Shown one piece after another: positions 6,169-12,491 of a stretch of DNA of 12,491 bases. The DNA is taken from NCBI GenBank assembly GCA_002348905.1, contig DEBW01000072.1, positions 1 to 12,491 of the forward strand, given 5' to 3'. This DNA comes from Ruminococcus flavefaciens. Its GTDB lineage: Bacteria > Bacillota > Clostridia > Oscillospirales > Ruminococcaceae. The notes under the pieces were generated by a model. The model had not been told where the DNA came from, searched no databases, and saw nothing but the letters and a program-made list of their open reading frames with translations. A program made the position numbers and the translations under genes. Within the stretch, counting starts at the first letter, position 1; each line of letters begins with the position of its first letter.

Positions 6169-7422
6169 TTATGAACGGTAATCGCCGTTGATCTTAACGT
6201 AATCGTAAGTGAGGTCGCATCCCCATGCAACAGCAGCACCGCTTCCCTCACCGAGGTCAACGAGTATCTGTATCTCGTCCTCTGCAAGGACTTTCTTAGC
6301 TTCGTCCTCATCGAAAGCAACAACGCATCCCTGCTTGCCGAGAACTATCTTTCCGCCCTTTGAAGCCATTGCGATATCTACCTTGCTGATATCGAAGTCA
6401 GCGTCAGAGTAGCCTACAGCGCAATAGATACGACCTGCATTAGCGTCCTCGCCGAATATCATTGACTTGAACAGGCTGGAGCAGATAACAGACTTAGCAA
6501 CGATCTCAGCAGTCTTTTCGTCCTTTGCACCAGTAACAGCGCACTCAACGAGCTTTGTAGCGCCCTCGCCGTCACGAGCCATCATACGTGCGAGATTGAG
6601 CATGATATTGTAGAGAGCATTTGAGAATATGCCGAAGTCCTCATTCTCGGAATCAACAAGCTTGTTTCCTGCGCTTCCGGAAGCCATAACGCATACCATA
6701 TCATTTGTGGATGTATCGCCGTCAACGCTTGCACGGTTGAGAGTTACCTTAACGTTGTCGCTTAAAGCTCTCTGTAACATCTCAGGAGATATAGCAGCAT
6801 CAGTAGTGATGAAAGTGAGGGTAGTAGCCATGTTCGGGTGTATCATACCGCTGCCCTTGAGCATAGCGCCCATAGTACACTTCTTACCGCCCATTTCAAA
6901 CTCAACAGCTATCTCCTTCTGCTGAGTATCAGTAGTCATGATAGCTTCGAGAGCACGTTTGTTGCCGTCATATGTAAGACCTTCAGCGAGAGACTTCATA
7001 CCATTAGCGATAGGCTCGATAGGAAGCACCTGACCGATAACGCCTGTAGAAGCAACGATGATATCCTTCTCATCAAGACCAAGTTCAGCAGCAGCGAGCT
7101 GGCACATCTTGGTAGCTTTCTCATAGCCGTCAGGATTGCAGGTATTAGCATTGACGGAGTTCACGATAACAGCTCTTGCCTTACCGTCAGCGATATGCTC
7201 CTTAGTAACGAGGATAGGAGCACCCTTTACCTTATTTGTGGTATATACAGCAGCAGCACTGCACTCATTGTCAGCCACGATAAGAGCGAGGTCATTCTTC
7301 TTGCTTGTGAGTGTTGCACCTGCATGAACGAGTCCGCACTGGATACCGTTAGCCTTGAATCCCTTTGCAGCACAGACACCGCCGCTTACAAAATCAACAT
7401 TACCAATTTTTTTAAGTTCCAT
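6169..7422 (-). CDS. argJ: Glutamate N-acetyltransferase / amino-acid acetyltransferase
   Basis: Moves the acetyl group from N-acetylornithine to glutamate, closing the acetyl cycle; many members also use acetyl-CoA. The precursor is cut into two chains at Ala-Thr in KGSGMIHPNMATTLTF, and the new N-terminal Thr is the nucleophile (Thr200 counted from the start used here). STGVIG, about 75 residues earlier, supplies the oxyanion hole. It has about 417 residues, normal length. Two start codons lie in ATGTATATG. AAGGA is 8 bases from the second (7422) and only 2 from the first (7428), so I use the second. No argA-like gene is visible, so a bifunctional ArgJ would suffice for the first step; that is inference. 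Confidence 0.96.
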   Translation of the reverse strand: MELKKIGNVDFVSGGVCAAKGFKANGIQCGLVHAGATLTSKKNDLALIVADNECSAAAVYTTNKVKGAPILVTKEHIADGKARAVIVNSVNANTCNPDGYEKATKMCQLAAAELGLDEKDIIVASTGVIGQVLPIEPIANGMKSLAEGLTYDGNKRALEAIMTTDTQQKEIAVEFEMGGKKCTMGAMLKGSGMIHPNMATTLTFITTDAAISPEMLQRALSDNVKVTLNRASVDGDTSTNDMVCVMASGSAGNKLVDSENEDFGIFSNALYNIMLNLARMMARDGEGATKLVECAVTGAKDEKTAEIVAKSVICSSLFKSMIFGEDANAGRIYCAVGYSDADFDISKVDIAMASKGGKIVLGKQGCVVAFDEDEAKKVLAEDEIQILVDLGEGSGAAVAWGCDLTYDYVKINGDYRS

Positions 7423-7465
7423 ATACATCTTCCTTTATAGTAGCAGATACCCTCTGCCATTGTAT

Positions 7466-8104
7466 TTACTTTAATTTAAATTCATACTTCATTGACGGCA
7501 GACCGTAAGACGGATCAAGACAAACCGTACCGTTGCCGAAAGAGCCGTACTCACATTCAACAACAAGAGTATTGTTGTCATCACCGAGAGAATAAGCATA
7601 TCTGTCAGCTTCAACGCATCTGTTGGAGAAGTAAGTCTCGTCAATGCGTCCGAGGCGCTCAGCCATTCTTCCGTGGAGAAGATAAACGTCAATGTAGGTA
7701 TACTCATTGCTCGCCTTGCCGTTCTTTTCAGTGTACTCAGTAAGTATAGCACTTCTGCCGTCACGGAGGATAAGCATATCAGCAGTTTTTGAATGGCGTA
7801 TATCAACTATACCGCTGTAGATAAGACATACCAGCGATATCACCATAGCCGCTGAGGATATGCAGTTTTTCATGTTGAGCTTTCCGCCGTTAGCTTTCAG
7901 CAGAGCGCATGAGCAGACCATGAGCACGAAAGTCACGACCGTGAACAGCACTGAATAACATCCGAAAACGTATCCGAAAAGGAACAGACTTCCTCCGGTG
8001 AGCATGAGGTACATGAAAAATATGAATCCCACAAGAGCAACAATGAGTACAAGATAGTACATCATAGCCGAGAATTTAACTTTCATTTTTTCCTTGTCAG
8101 CCAT
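7466..8104 (-). CDS. Uncharacterised membrane protein within the arg cluster
   Basis: This 212-residue protein has three predicted membrane segments in its first half (about 14-36, 40-69 and 82-101). A soluble C-terminal half of about 110 residues is rich in beta-like stretches (LILRDGRSAILTEYTEK and onward). I recognise no family. GAGGTGA lies about 5 bases before the ATG, so translation is well supported. It sits 33 bases after argC and about 40 before argJ, in the same direction, so it is probably co-transcribed. Position alone hints at a link to amino-acid uptake, export or envelope response, but nothing in the sequence shows it. Confidence 0.75.
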   Translation of the reverse strand: MADKEKMKVKFSAMMYYLVLIVALVGFIFFMYLMLTGGSLFLFGYVFGCYSVLFTVVTFVLMVCSCALLKANGGKLNMKNCISSAAMVISLVCLIYSGIVDIRHSKTADMLILRDGRSAILTEYTEKNGKASNEYTYIDVYLLHGRMAERLGRIDETYFSNRCVEADRYAYSLGDDNNTLVVECEYGSFGNGTVCLDPSYGLPSMKYEFKLK

Positions 8105-8137
8105 TACATCACCTCAGCTCCGTAAAATAAAATTTTG

Positions 8138-9091
8138 TCATACAAGACCAGTAGTCTCGTCAATGCCCATCATAATGTTGAGGCACTGTACAGCAGCACC
8201 GCTTGCACCCTTGCCGAGATTGTCAAGACGGGCACAGAGGAGTATCTGCTCATCGCTTCCGAAAACGAACACCTGTAACTTGTTGAGTCCGCTGAGAGTA
8301 TTTGATGCAAGGAAGAAGCTCTTCTGTTCGTCAGCAGACATAAGAGGCATTACCTCAACGAGCTTAGCGCCTGCATAGTGCTCAGCGTACATCTTGTGAA
8401 CGTCAGCAGGAGTAACAGCCTTCGGGAGAGTGCGTGTCTGAATCGGTACGCTTACTACCATACCGCTGAAATAGTCGCACACCATAGGGTTGAACATAGG
8501 CTTGTAAGTCAGACCTGAAACAGCCTGCATTTCCGGCAGATGCTTATGAGCCTGAGAAAGAGCGTACTGACGTGGGCTGTTGAACTCATAAGGCTTGTCC
8601 TCGCCCTCATAAACAGCGATAGCCTTCTTGCCTGCACCGCTGTAGCCGGAAGTAGCATAAGCGAAGACCGGATAATCAGCAGGGATGATGCCGTTTGCAA
8701 CGAGAGGATAAACGATGGAATTGAAACCGCTCGCATAGCATCCCGGAACAGCAACTCTGTTTGACTTGATTATCTTTTCACGGTGAGCCGGAGAAAGCTC
8801 CGGAAATCCGTAAGCCCAGTCAGGATTAGTTCTGTGGGCAGTAGAAGCGTCGATAATGCGTACATGGTCGTTATCCTTGTCAATGAAAGATACAGCCTCT
8901 ATGGAAGCAGCATCCGGCAGGCAGAGGAAAACGTAGTCTGCGCTGTTGATAAGGCGTTTACGTTCAGCAGGATCTTTTCTCAGCTCCTCGCTTATTTTGA
9001 GTATCTCAATGTCGTTTCTGTCCTTGAAACGCTCCTGTATTTTAAGTCCTGTAGTACCTTCCTGACCGTCAATATAAACCTTAACTGACAT
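8138..9091 (-). CDS. argC: N-acetyl-gamma-glutamyl-phosphate reductase (type 2)
   Basis: NADPH-dependent reduction of N-acetylglutamyl phosphate to the semialdehyde. It has 317 residues with the nucleotide loop GQEGTTGLKI (9-18), the catalytic Cys118 in VAVPGCYASGFNS, and the His of AHKHLPEM. The length of about 310 and the GQEGTTGL loop fit the shorter type 2 group rather than the commoner type 1 of about 345 residues. AGGAGG lies 7 bases before the ATG. A 68-base gap with a small hairpin precedes it. Confidence 0.96.
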   Translation of the reverse strand: MSVKVYIDGQEGTTGLKIQERFKDRNDIEILKISEELRKDPAERKRLINSADYVFLCLPDAASIEAVSFIDKDNDHVRIIDASTAHRTNPDWAYGFPELSPAHREKIIKSNRVAVPGCYASGFNSIVYPLVANGIIPADYPVFAYATSGYSGAGKKAIAVYEGEDKPYEFNSPRQYALSQAHKHLPEMQAVSGLTYKPMFNPMVCDYFSGMVVSVPIQTRTLPKAVTPADVHKMYAEHYAGAKLVEVMPLMSADEQKSFFLASNTLSGLNKLQVFVFGSDEQILLCARLDNLGKGASGAAVQCLNIMMGIDETTGLV

Positions 9092-9114
9092 AATGATTCC
9101 TCCTGTTATTACAT

Positions 9115-9133
9115 GGATGACAACCGGTCATCC
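9115..9133 (-). promoter_or_regulatory. Small hairpin before argC
   Basis: GGATGAC and GTCATCC form a 7-bp stem with a 5-base loop, roughly 25 bases before the argC start. No T-run follows on the minus strand, so it is probably an mRNA processing or stability element rather than a terminator. No clear promoter is visible in the gap. Confidence 0.4.
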
Positions 9134-9159
9134 GCATAGAATATAGTAAACATGAGACT

Positions 9160-9408
9160 TTATTTTTTACGCTTGTTCACCTTGCGCTCATACTTTTCAA
9201 GCTTAGGGTCTTTGCGTTCTGATTCATCTTCGAGGAACGAGTGCCATACGCTTATTACAAGGGTAACAATGACAATACCGGCGAACCATAGGATATGTCC
9301 CAAGTTCGGAACAGCGAGCCACATTCCCATTATGATCTCGCCTGTTACCCAAAGCACACCCATGAGCAGAGTAAGACCGAAAGTAAAGAGAAAATCCTTC
9401 TTCTTCAT
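9160..9408 (-). CDS. Small two-helix membrane protein between argH and argC
   Basis: This 82-residue protein has two hydrophobic segments (about 6-31 and 37-58) and a highly charged C-terminal tail (EDESERKDPKLEKYERKVNK). I recognise no family. The start is only 3 bases after the argH stop (TAATTTATG) and has no ribosome binding site, so translation probably depends on ribosomes finishing argH. It is a real-looking gene by composition and position, but its function is unknown. Confidence 0.72.
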   Translation of the reverse strand: MKKKDFLFTFGLTLLMGVLWVTGEIIMGMWLAVPNLGHILWFAGIVIVTLVISVWHSFLEDESERKDPKLEKYERKVNKRKK

Positions 9409-9411
9409 AAA

Positions 9412-10794
9412 TTAAAGAGAAGCTATCTTTTCTTCTGCGAGAGCTATCTGCTTTACAACCTCCTCCGGAGAAGGACCGCCCTCGGACTTTCTCTCACGCA
9501 CACAAGTATCAAGGCTTATAGCGTTGTAAACGTCCTCATCAAAGAGGTCGGTCATAGCCTTGTAGTCATCGAGCGGGAGAGTTTCAAGAGTAACGCCCTT
9601 TTCGATGCACTGGGCAACGAGAGTACCGGTTATCTTGTAAGCATCACGGAAAGGCATACCCTTTTTAACGAGGTAGTCAGCACAGTCAGTAGCGTTGATG
9701 AAACCTCTTGCAGCAGCATTTCTCATATTGTCCTTGAGCACACGCATAGTAGCGAGCATAGGTGTGAAGGTCTTGACGCAGAGCTTAACGTTGTCGAGAG
9801 CGTCAAATATAGCTTCCTTGTCCTCCTGCATATCCTTGTTGTAAGCAAGAGGAAGTCCCTTCATCATGGTAAGGAGAGTAACGAGGTCGCCGTTTACTCT
9901 GCCTGTCTTACCACGGATAAGCTCAGTAACGTCAGGGTTTTTCTTCTGAGGCATGATAGAAGAGCCTGTAGCGAAAGCATCATCGAGTTCAACGAATTTG
10001 AACTCCCAGCTGCACCAGAGTATTATCTCCTCTGAGAAGCGTGAAAGGTGTGTCATAAGGAGAGAGAATGCACAGCAAAGCTCAACGCAGTAGTCACGGT
10101 CAGAAACACCGTCAAGGCTGTTCGGCATAGGAGCAGTGAATCCGAGAAGGTCAGAAGTGAGCTGTCGGTTTGTCTTGTAGGTAGTACCGGCAAGAGCACC
10201 GCTTCCGAGAGGACAGTAGTTCATACGCTTTACAGTGTCCTGAAGTCTCTCCATATCTCTGAGGAGCATCCACACATAAGCCATAAGGTGGTGTGCGAGA
10301 GTTATAGGCTGAGCACGCTGTAAGTGGGTATAACCCGGCATGATAGTCTCGGTATGTTCTTTTGCTATCTTCACGATAGTCTCGATAAGCTCCTTGACGA
10401 GAGCCTCTACTTCTGCTATCTCATCACGGAGGTAAAGTCTGAGGTCAACAGCGACCTGATCGTTTCTTGAACGTGAAGTGTGAAGTCTCTTTCCTACATC
10501 ACCGAGGCGCTTTGTAAGTTCAGCCTCAACGAACATATGTATATCCTCAGCATTAGGATCAAGTTCGAGTTTACCGCTGTCGATGTCAGCGAGTATCTCA
10601 TTAAGACCGCCGATTATTTCGAGGCTGTCCTCCTTGGTGATGATACCGCATTCACCTAGCATGGTAGCGTGGGCGATACTGCCCTGAATATCGTGGCGGT
10701 ACATACGTCCGTCAAAGGCAATGGAAGAATTGAAAGCGTTAACGCCAGCATCCACCTGCTTGGAAAATCTTCCTGCCCACATCATATCTGCCAT
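9412..10794 (-). CDS. argH: Argininosuccinate lyase
   Basis: Splits argininosuccinate into arginine and fumarate, the last step of the pathway. It has 460 residues. TSRSRND (106-112), the YTHLQRAQP region with His157, and the fumarase/aspartase signature GSSIMPQKKNPD (277-288) with the catalytic serine loop are all present. The start lies in ATGTATATG: GGAG is 7 bases before the second ATG (10794) but only about 1 from the first (10800), so I use the second. This makes the same leader arrangement as argJ. It is the first gene of the cluster. argG, which commonly precedes argH, is not upstream here. Confidence 0.97.
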   Translation of the reverse strand: MADMMWAGRFSKQVDAGVNAFNSSIAFDGRMYRHDIQGSIAHATMLGECGIITKEDSLEIIGGLNEILADIDSGKLELDPNAEDIHMFVEAELTKRLGDVGKRLHTSRSRNDQVAVDLRLYLRDEIAEVEALVKELIETIVKIAKEHTETIMPGYTHLQRAQPITLAHHLMAYVWMLLRDMERLQDTVKRMNYCPLGSGALAGTTYKTNRQLTSDLLGFTAPMPNSLDGVSDRDYCVELCCAFSLLMTHLSRFSEEIILWCSWEFKFVELDDAFATGSSIMPQKKNPDVTELIRGKTGRVNGDLVTLLTMMKGLPLAYNKDMQEDKEAIFDALDNVKLCVKTFTPMLATMRVLKDNMRNAAARGFINATDCADYLVKKGMPFRDAYKITGTLVAQCIEKGVTLETLPLDDYKAMTDLFDEDVYNAISLDTCVRERKSEGGPSPEEVVKQIALAEEKIASL

Positions 10795-10906
10795 ATACAT
10801 TCTCCTTTTTTATCTGCCCGTCCTCAGGACAGCTTTTATCATATCTTATCACATAACTCAACAGCGTATGTGAGCTGTTCTTCTTTCAAATCCAATTAAA
10901 AAACAC

Positions 10907-10934
10907 TGTAGGGAACGCCGCCCTCGGCGTTCCG
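10907..10934. repeat. REP-like 28-bp hairpin, copy 1
   Basis: The element starts TGTAG and contains a perfect 9-bp stem GGAACGCCG/CGGCGTTCC with loop CCCT. It is the exact reverse complement of positions 11025-11052. Its GC content is far above the flanks, which suggests an inserted or spreading repeat. Confidence 0.85.
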
Positions 10935-11024
10935 AACCGATAAACCACAAAAATGATTATGATTATCGTTAAACGAAAAATTATGTTAAACCTACGATTA
11001 TTTGTATATCGCCATTTAATGTGC

Positions 11025-11052
11025 CGGAACGCCGAGGGCGGCGTTCCCTACA
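11025..11052. repeat. REP-like 28-bp hairpin, copy 2 (inverted)
   Basis: This is a perfect 28/28 inverted copy of 10907-10934, with an A/T-rich 90-base spacer between them. The pair could be a BIME-like unit or the ends of a small non-autonomous element of 146 bp. I see no target-site duplication at its borders. Confidence 0.85.
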
Positions 11053-11082
11053 ATTGGTTCATGTTTGTTTATACGTAAGGCA

Positions 11083-11107
11083 CGGGCGGATGATATCCGC
11101 CCCTACA
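11083..11107. repeat. Related REP-like hairpin with different stem
   Basis: The 8-bp stem GGGCGGAT/ATCCGCCC with a 3-base loop is followed by CCTACA, the same edge sequence (TGTAGG on the minus strand) as the two hairpins next to it. It lies 5 bases beyond the acetyltransferase stop and may shield the 3' end of that mRNA. No T-run follows. Confidence 0.75.
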
Positions 11108-11112
11108 AAGAG

Positions 11113-11532
11113 CTAACAGCTAATATACTTGTTACGGTAAAACAGATCCTCACGCACAGTATAGCCCATATGCTCCCAGAACTGATTACCGTTTTCGTTA
11201 TGGGTAAAAACGACGATGAGGACTTTGTTTATGCCCTCATTTCTGAGAGCCTCCTCAGCGTTTTCAACGAGCTTTCTGCCGATACCCTGTTTACGGTACT
11301 CCGGAGCTATCGAAACATGGTGGAATATACCTCTTCGTCCGTCATGACCTGCTAAGATAGTGCCGACTATCCTGCCGTTATCCTCAGCAACGAAGCTTGT
11401 ATCCGGATTACGTCTGATATACTTTGCAAAACCTTCGGGACTGTCATCAACGGGATTTGTACCCTCGTGAGTTTTCCATAACTCAGCGATGCCGTCATAA
11501 TCGTCCACGGTCATAACTCTGATATTCACCAT
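11113..11532 (-). CDS. GNAT-family N-acetyltransferase
   Basis: This 139-residue acetyl-CoA-dependent N-acetyltransferase has an unidentified substrate. VSIAPEYRKQGIGRKLVENA (73-92) contains the acetyl-CoA pyrophosphate loop RKQGIG, and NENGNQFWEHMGY (112-124) is the usual C-terminal motif. The frame is open further upstream, but the ATG at 11532 has GAGGTGA about 6 bases before it and gives a normal GNAT N-terminus (IRVMTVDDYDG), so I use it. It follows the deaminase by 22 bases and is probably in the same transcript. Confidence 0.9.
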   Translation of the reverse strand: MVNIRVMTVDDYDGIAELWKTHEGTNPVDDSPEGFAKYIRRNPDTSFVAEDNGRIVGTILAGHDGRRGIFHHVSIAPEYRKQGIGRKLVENAEEALRNEGINKVLIVVFTHNENGNQFWEHMGYTVREDLFYRNKYISC

Positions 11533-11554
11533 GATTTTCACCTCATTATCCGCA

Positions 11555-11998
11555 TTAATAATGCTGTTTTTCCTTGATATTGCGGTACTCCTCAAAGAGT
11601 TCAAGGCACTCTTTCCGGTCAAGTTCTGCGGAAATATCTTCGGGAGCCTCATAGAACTGCTTGTCACGGAAGCCGATGCTGTCGGTATCTGCGATGTTGC
11701 ATCCGTAATATACTTTAGTGATATTCGCCCACATTATCGCACCTGCACACATCGGACAAGGTTCAGCAGTGGTATAAAGTTCACAGCCGGACAAATCAAA
11801 AGTACCGATATTCCCGCAGGCATTGCGGATAGCCTGCATTTCGCCGTGACAGGTAGGATCATTTCTGAGGACTACCTCATTATGTCCCGAACCTATTATA
11901 TTGCCGTCCTTAACGATAACGCACCCGAAAGGTCCGCCGTGACCGGCTCTGATACCTGTTCTTGCCTCGTCAATGGCAAGTTTCATATACTTGTTCAT
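11555..11998 (-). CDS. Nucleoside/guanine deaminase-like zinc enzyme
   Basis: A cytidine/deoxycytidylate deaminase-fold protein of 147 residues. Zinc and catalytic residues are His51 and Glu53 (CHGEMQAIR) with Cys81 and Cys84 (EPCPMC). GGPFGCVIVKDG (21-32) and the DSIGF segment match the guanine deaminase (GuaD) group better than tRNA adenosine deaminase, which usually has PVGAV. The most likely reaction is guanine to xanthine; another purine or pterin is possible. The usual HAE is HGE here. AAGGA lies about 7 bases before the ATG, and the start overlaps a possible 29-codon ORF by 4 bases. Confidence 0.88.
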   Translation of the reverse strand: MNKYMKLAIDEARTGIRAGHGGPFGCVIVKDGNIIGSGHNEVVLRNDPTCHGEMQAIRNACGNIGTFDLSGCELYTTAEPCPMCAGAIMWANITKVYYGCNIADTDSIGFRDKQFYEAPEDISAELDRKECLELFEEYRNIKEKQHY

Positions 11999-12084
11999 TT
12001 TTTATCCTTGTAAGCGTAGCCGAAATCTATCGGCGGAGAGGTAACGGAAATGTAAACAAATTCGCTGCCGTTTATGAATTCCAT
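11995..12084 (-). CDS. Possible 29-residue small protein
   Basis: ATG at 12084 has AGGGAGA about 7 bases before it. The ORF runs 29 codons and its TGA overlaps the ATG of the deaminase (ATGA), the classic layout for coupled translation. The peptide (MEFINGSEFVYISVTSPPID and nine more residues, ending KDKK) matches nothing I recognise. The same frame is open further upstream, to 12219, but that part runs through a hairpin and the preceding gene, so I do not include it. It could also be a leader peptide for the deaminase, the tail of a lost gene, or chance. Confidence 0.45.
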   Translation of the reverse strand: MEFINGSEFVYISVTSPPIDFGYAYKDKK

Positions 12085-12114
12085 TACAATTTCTCCCTGC
12101 ACAACAAAATCATA

Positions 12115-12142
12115 ACAGGCAGGAGAGGACTCCCCTGCCTGT
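12115..12142. terminator. Hairpin terminator after the right-edge membrane gene
   Basis: The arms ACAGGCAGG (12115-12123) and CCTGCCTGT (12134-12142) form a perfect 9-bp stem that can extend inward. It begins 5 bases past the gene stop at 12147. On the minus strand a modest T-rich tail (TTATGATTTTG) follows; on the plus strand a better one (ATTTTTATT). It is probably the terminator of the gene at 12147, leaky or bidirectional. Confidence 0.65.
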
Positions 12143-12146
12143 ATTT

Positions 12147-12491
12147 TTATTCTAAAAATATCATCGGTAAAACGAACATCGCTATACCGAAAAGTCCGAT
12201 AAAAATACCTGCTGCACAAGTCAGGAGAGCGTTTTTATCGAAAACCTTGTTTAAAAGTCTGCTGAACCTCACATTATATTCTTTGCCGGCAGCAAGTTTT
12301 TTATCCTTGCAGCTCATAACGCTCGGATAGATATTGCCGTCAACAGCGTAGTAAGCGTAAACGCCTTTCTTTTCGCCTGCTGATTCAGTCCTGACGAGCC
12401 TTGCCCTGTATTTTTTCGAGAACAGAGCAATAATGCTGTACCCGACGAATACCAGCATAAGAACTGCGATACAAGCTCCTGCTGTAAGCAC
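12147..12491 (-). CDS. Membrane protein, DUF3592-like, partial at the window edge
   Basis: At least 114 residues are visible. The frame is open to the right edge, where a GTG happens to be the first codon, so the true start may lie outside. A hydrophobic segment (about residues 2-24), a polar beta-like middle (KKYRARLVRTESAGEKKGVY and onward) and a C-terminal hydrophobic segment (about 88-113) give the same layout as the gene at 212-580. The middle VYAYYAVDGNIY resembles the LYVHTIKYTASG stretch there. The two are probably distant members of one family; function is unknown. Confidence 0.65.
   Translation of the reverse strand: MLTAGACIAVLMLVFVGYSIIALFSKKYRARLVRTESAGEKKGVYAYYAVDGNIYPSVMSCKDKKLAAGKEYNVRFSRLLNKVFDKNALLTCAAGIFIGLFGIAMFVLPMIFLE

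Larger units (their letters stand above)
10801..11112. other. Intergenic region upstream of argH with REP-like hairpins
   Basis: This 312-base gap has no supportable gene. From 10907 to 11107 it holds three REP-like hairpins (separate entries). Positions 10801-10906 are A/T rich on the minus strand and should carry the arg promoter. TATGAT near 10837 is a possible -10 without a good -35. Two small hairpins are visible in this part: AACAGC-N8-GCTGTT (10860-10879), and GTCC-TGA-GGAC just before the argH ribosome binding site. Confidence 0.5.

Noticed and set aside
10907..11052. Transposon with target-site duplication
   Set aside because: The inverted repeats are perfect, but the flanking bases show no clear direct duplication and there is no transposase in the 90-base spacer.
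11083..11107. Intrinsic terminator for the deaminase/GNAT transcript
   Set aside because: The stem is strong but no T-run follows on the minus strand, so I list it only as a repeat.
11533..11667. N-terminal extension of the GNAT protein
   Set aside because: It overlaps the deaminase gene out of frame, and the ATG at 11532 has a good ribosome binding site and a normal GNAT beginning.
12085..12219. Longer version of the 29-codon ORF starting at 12219
   Set aside because: It would overlap the upstream gene and translate through the hairpin at 12115-12142; only the short form has its own ribosome binding site.

Overview
The window looks like chromosomal DNA from a gut or rumen Firmicute of the Ruminococcus type (Oscillospiraceae). 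The evidence is a secreted protein with a cellulosomal-type dockerin, Firmicute-style AGGAGG ribosome binding sites, consensus sigma-A promoters and moderate GC content. The genus is an inference; no rRNA gene or other marker lies inside the window. Every gene I can support reads on the minus strand, so transcription runs from the right edge to the left edge.

Right edge (about 12491-10801). A probably truncated two-helix membrane protein (DUF3592-like) ends at a strong hairpin. A compact group follows: a possible 29-residue ORF overlapping the next start by 4 bases (ATGA), a guanine-deaminase-like zinc deaminase, and a GNAT acetyltransferase. A 312-base gap then holds two perfect inverted copies of a 28-bp REP-like hairpin and a third, related hairpin.

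Centre (10800-2431). This is an arginine biosynthesis cluster in the order argH, small membrane protein, argC, membrane protein, argJ, argB, argD, LURP-one/tubby-like protein, argF, closed by a textbook intrinsic terminator. ArgJ, ArgB, ArgC and ArgD take glutamate to ornithine by the acetyl-recycling route. ArgF makes citrulline and ArgH releases arginine from argininosuccinate. argG and carAB are not in the window. The cluster is split by a 214-base gap that carries a good sigma-A promoter (TTGATT-18-TATAAT) and a leader hairpin in front of argD. Three uncharacterised genes sit between the arg genes.

Left part (2430-1). A 358-base gap between argF and the dockerin gene holds nine TTCCCA/TGGGAA hexamers, eight of them arranged in exact mirror symmetry about one centre. 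I regard this as the most unusual signal here. It lies upstream of a secreted protein with an N-terminal dockerin and a C-terminal transglutaminase-like domain. Past that gene's stop is an in-frame, coding-looking tail, then a bidirectional terminator, then a second DUF3592-like gene with its own consensus promoter. The last 211 bases carry two tandem, perfect TTGACA-17-TATAAT promoters pointing out of the window, as expected upstream of an rRNA or other stable-RNA operon.
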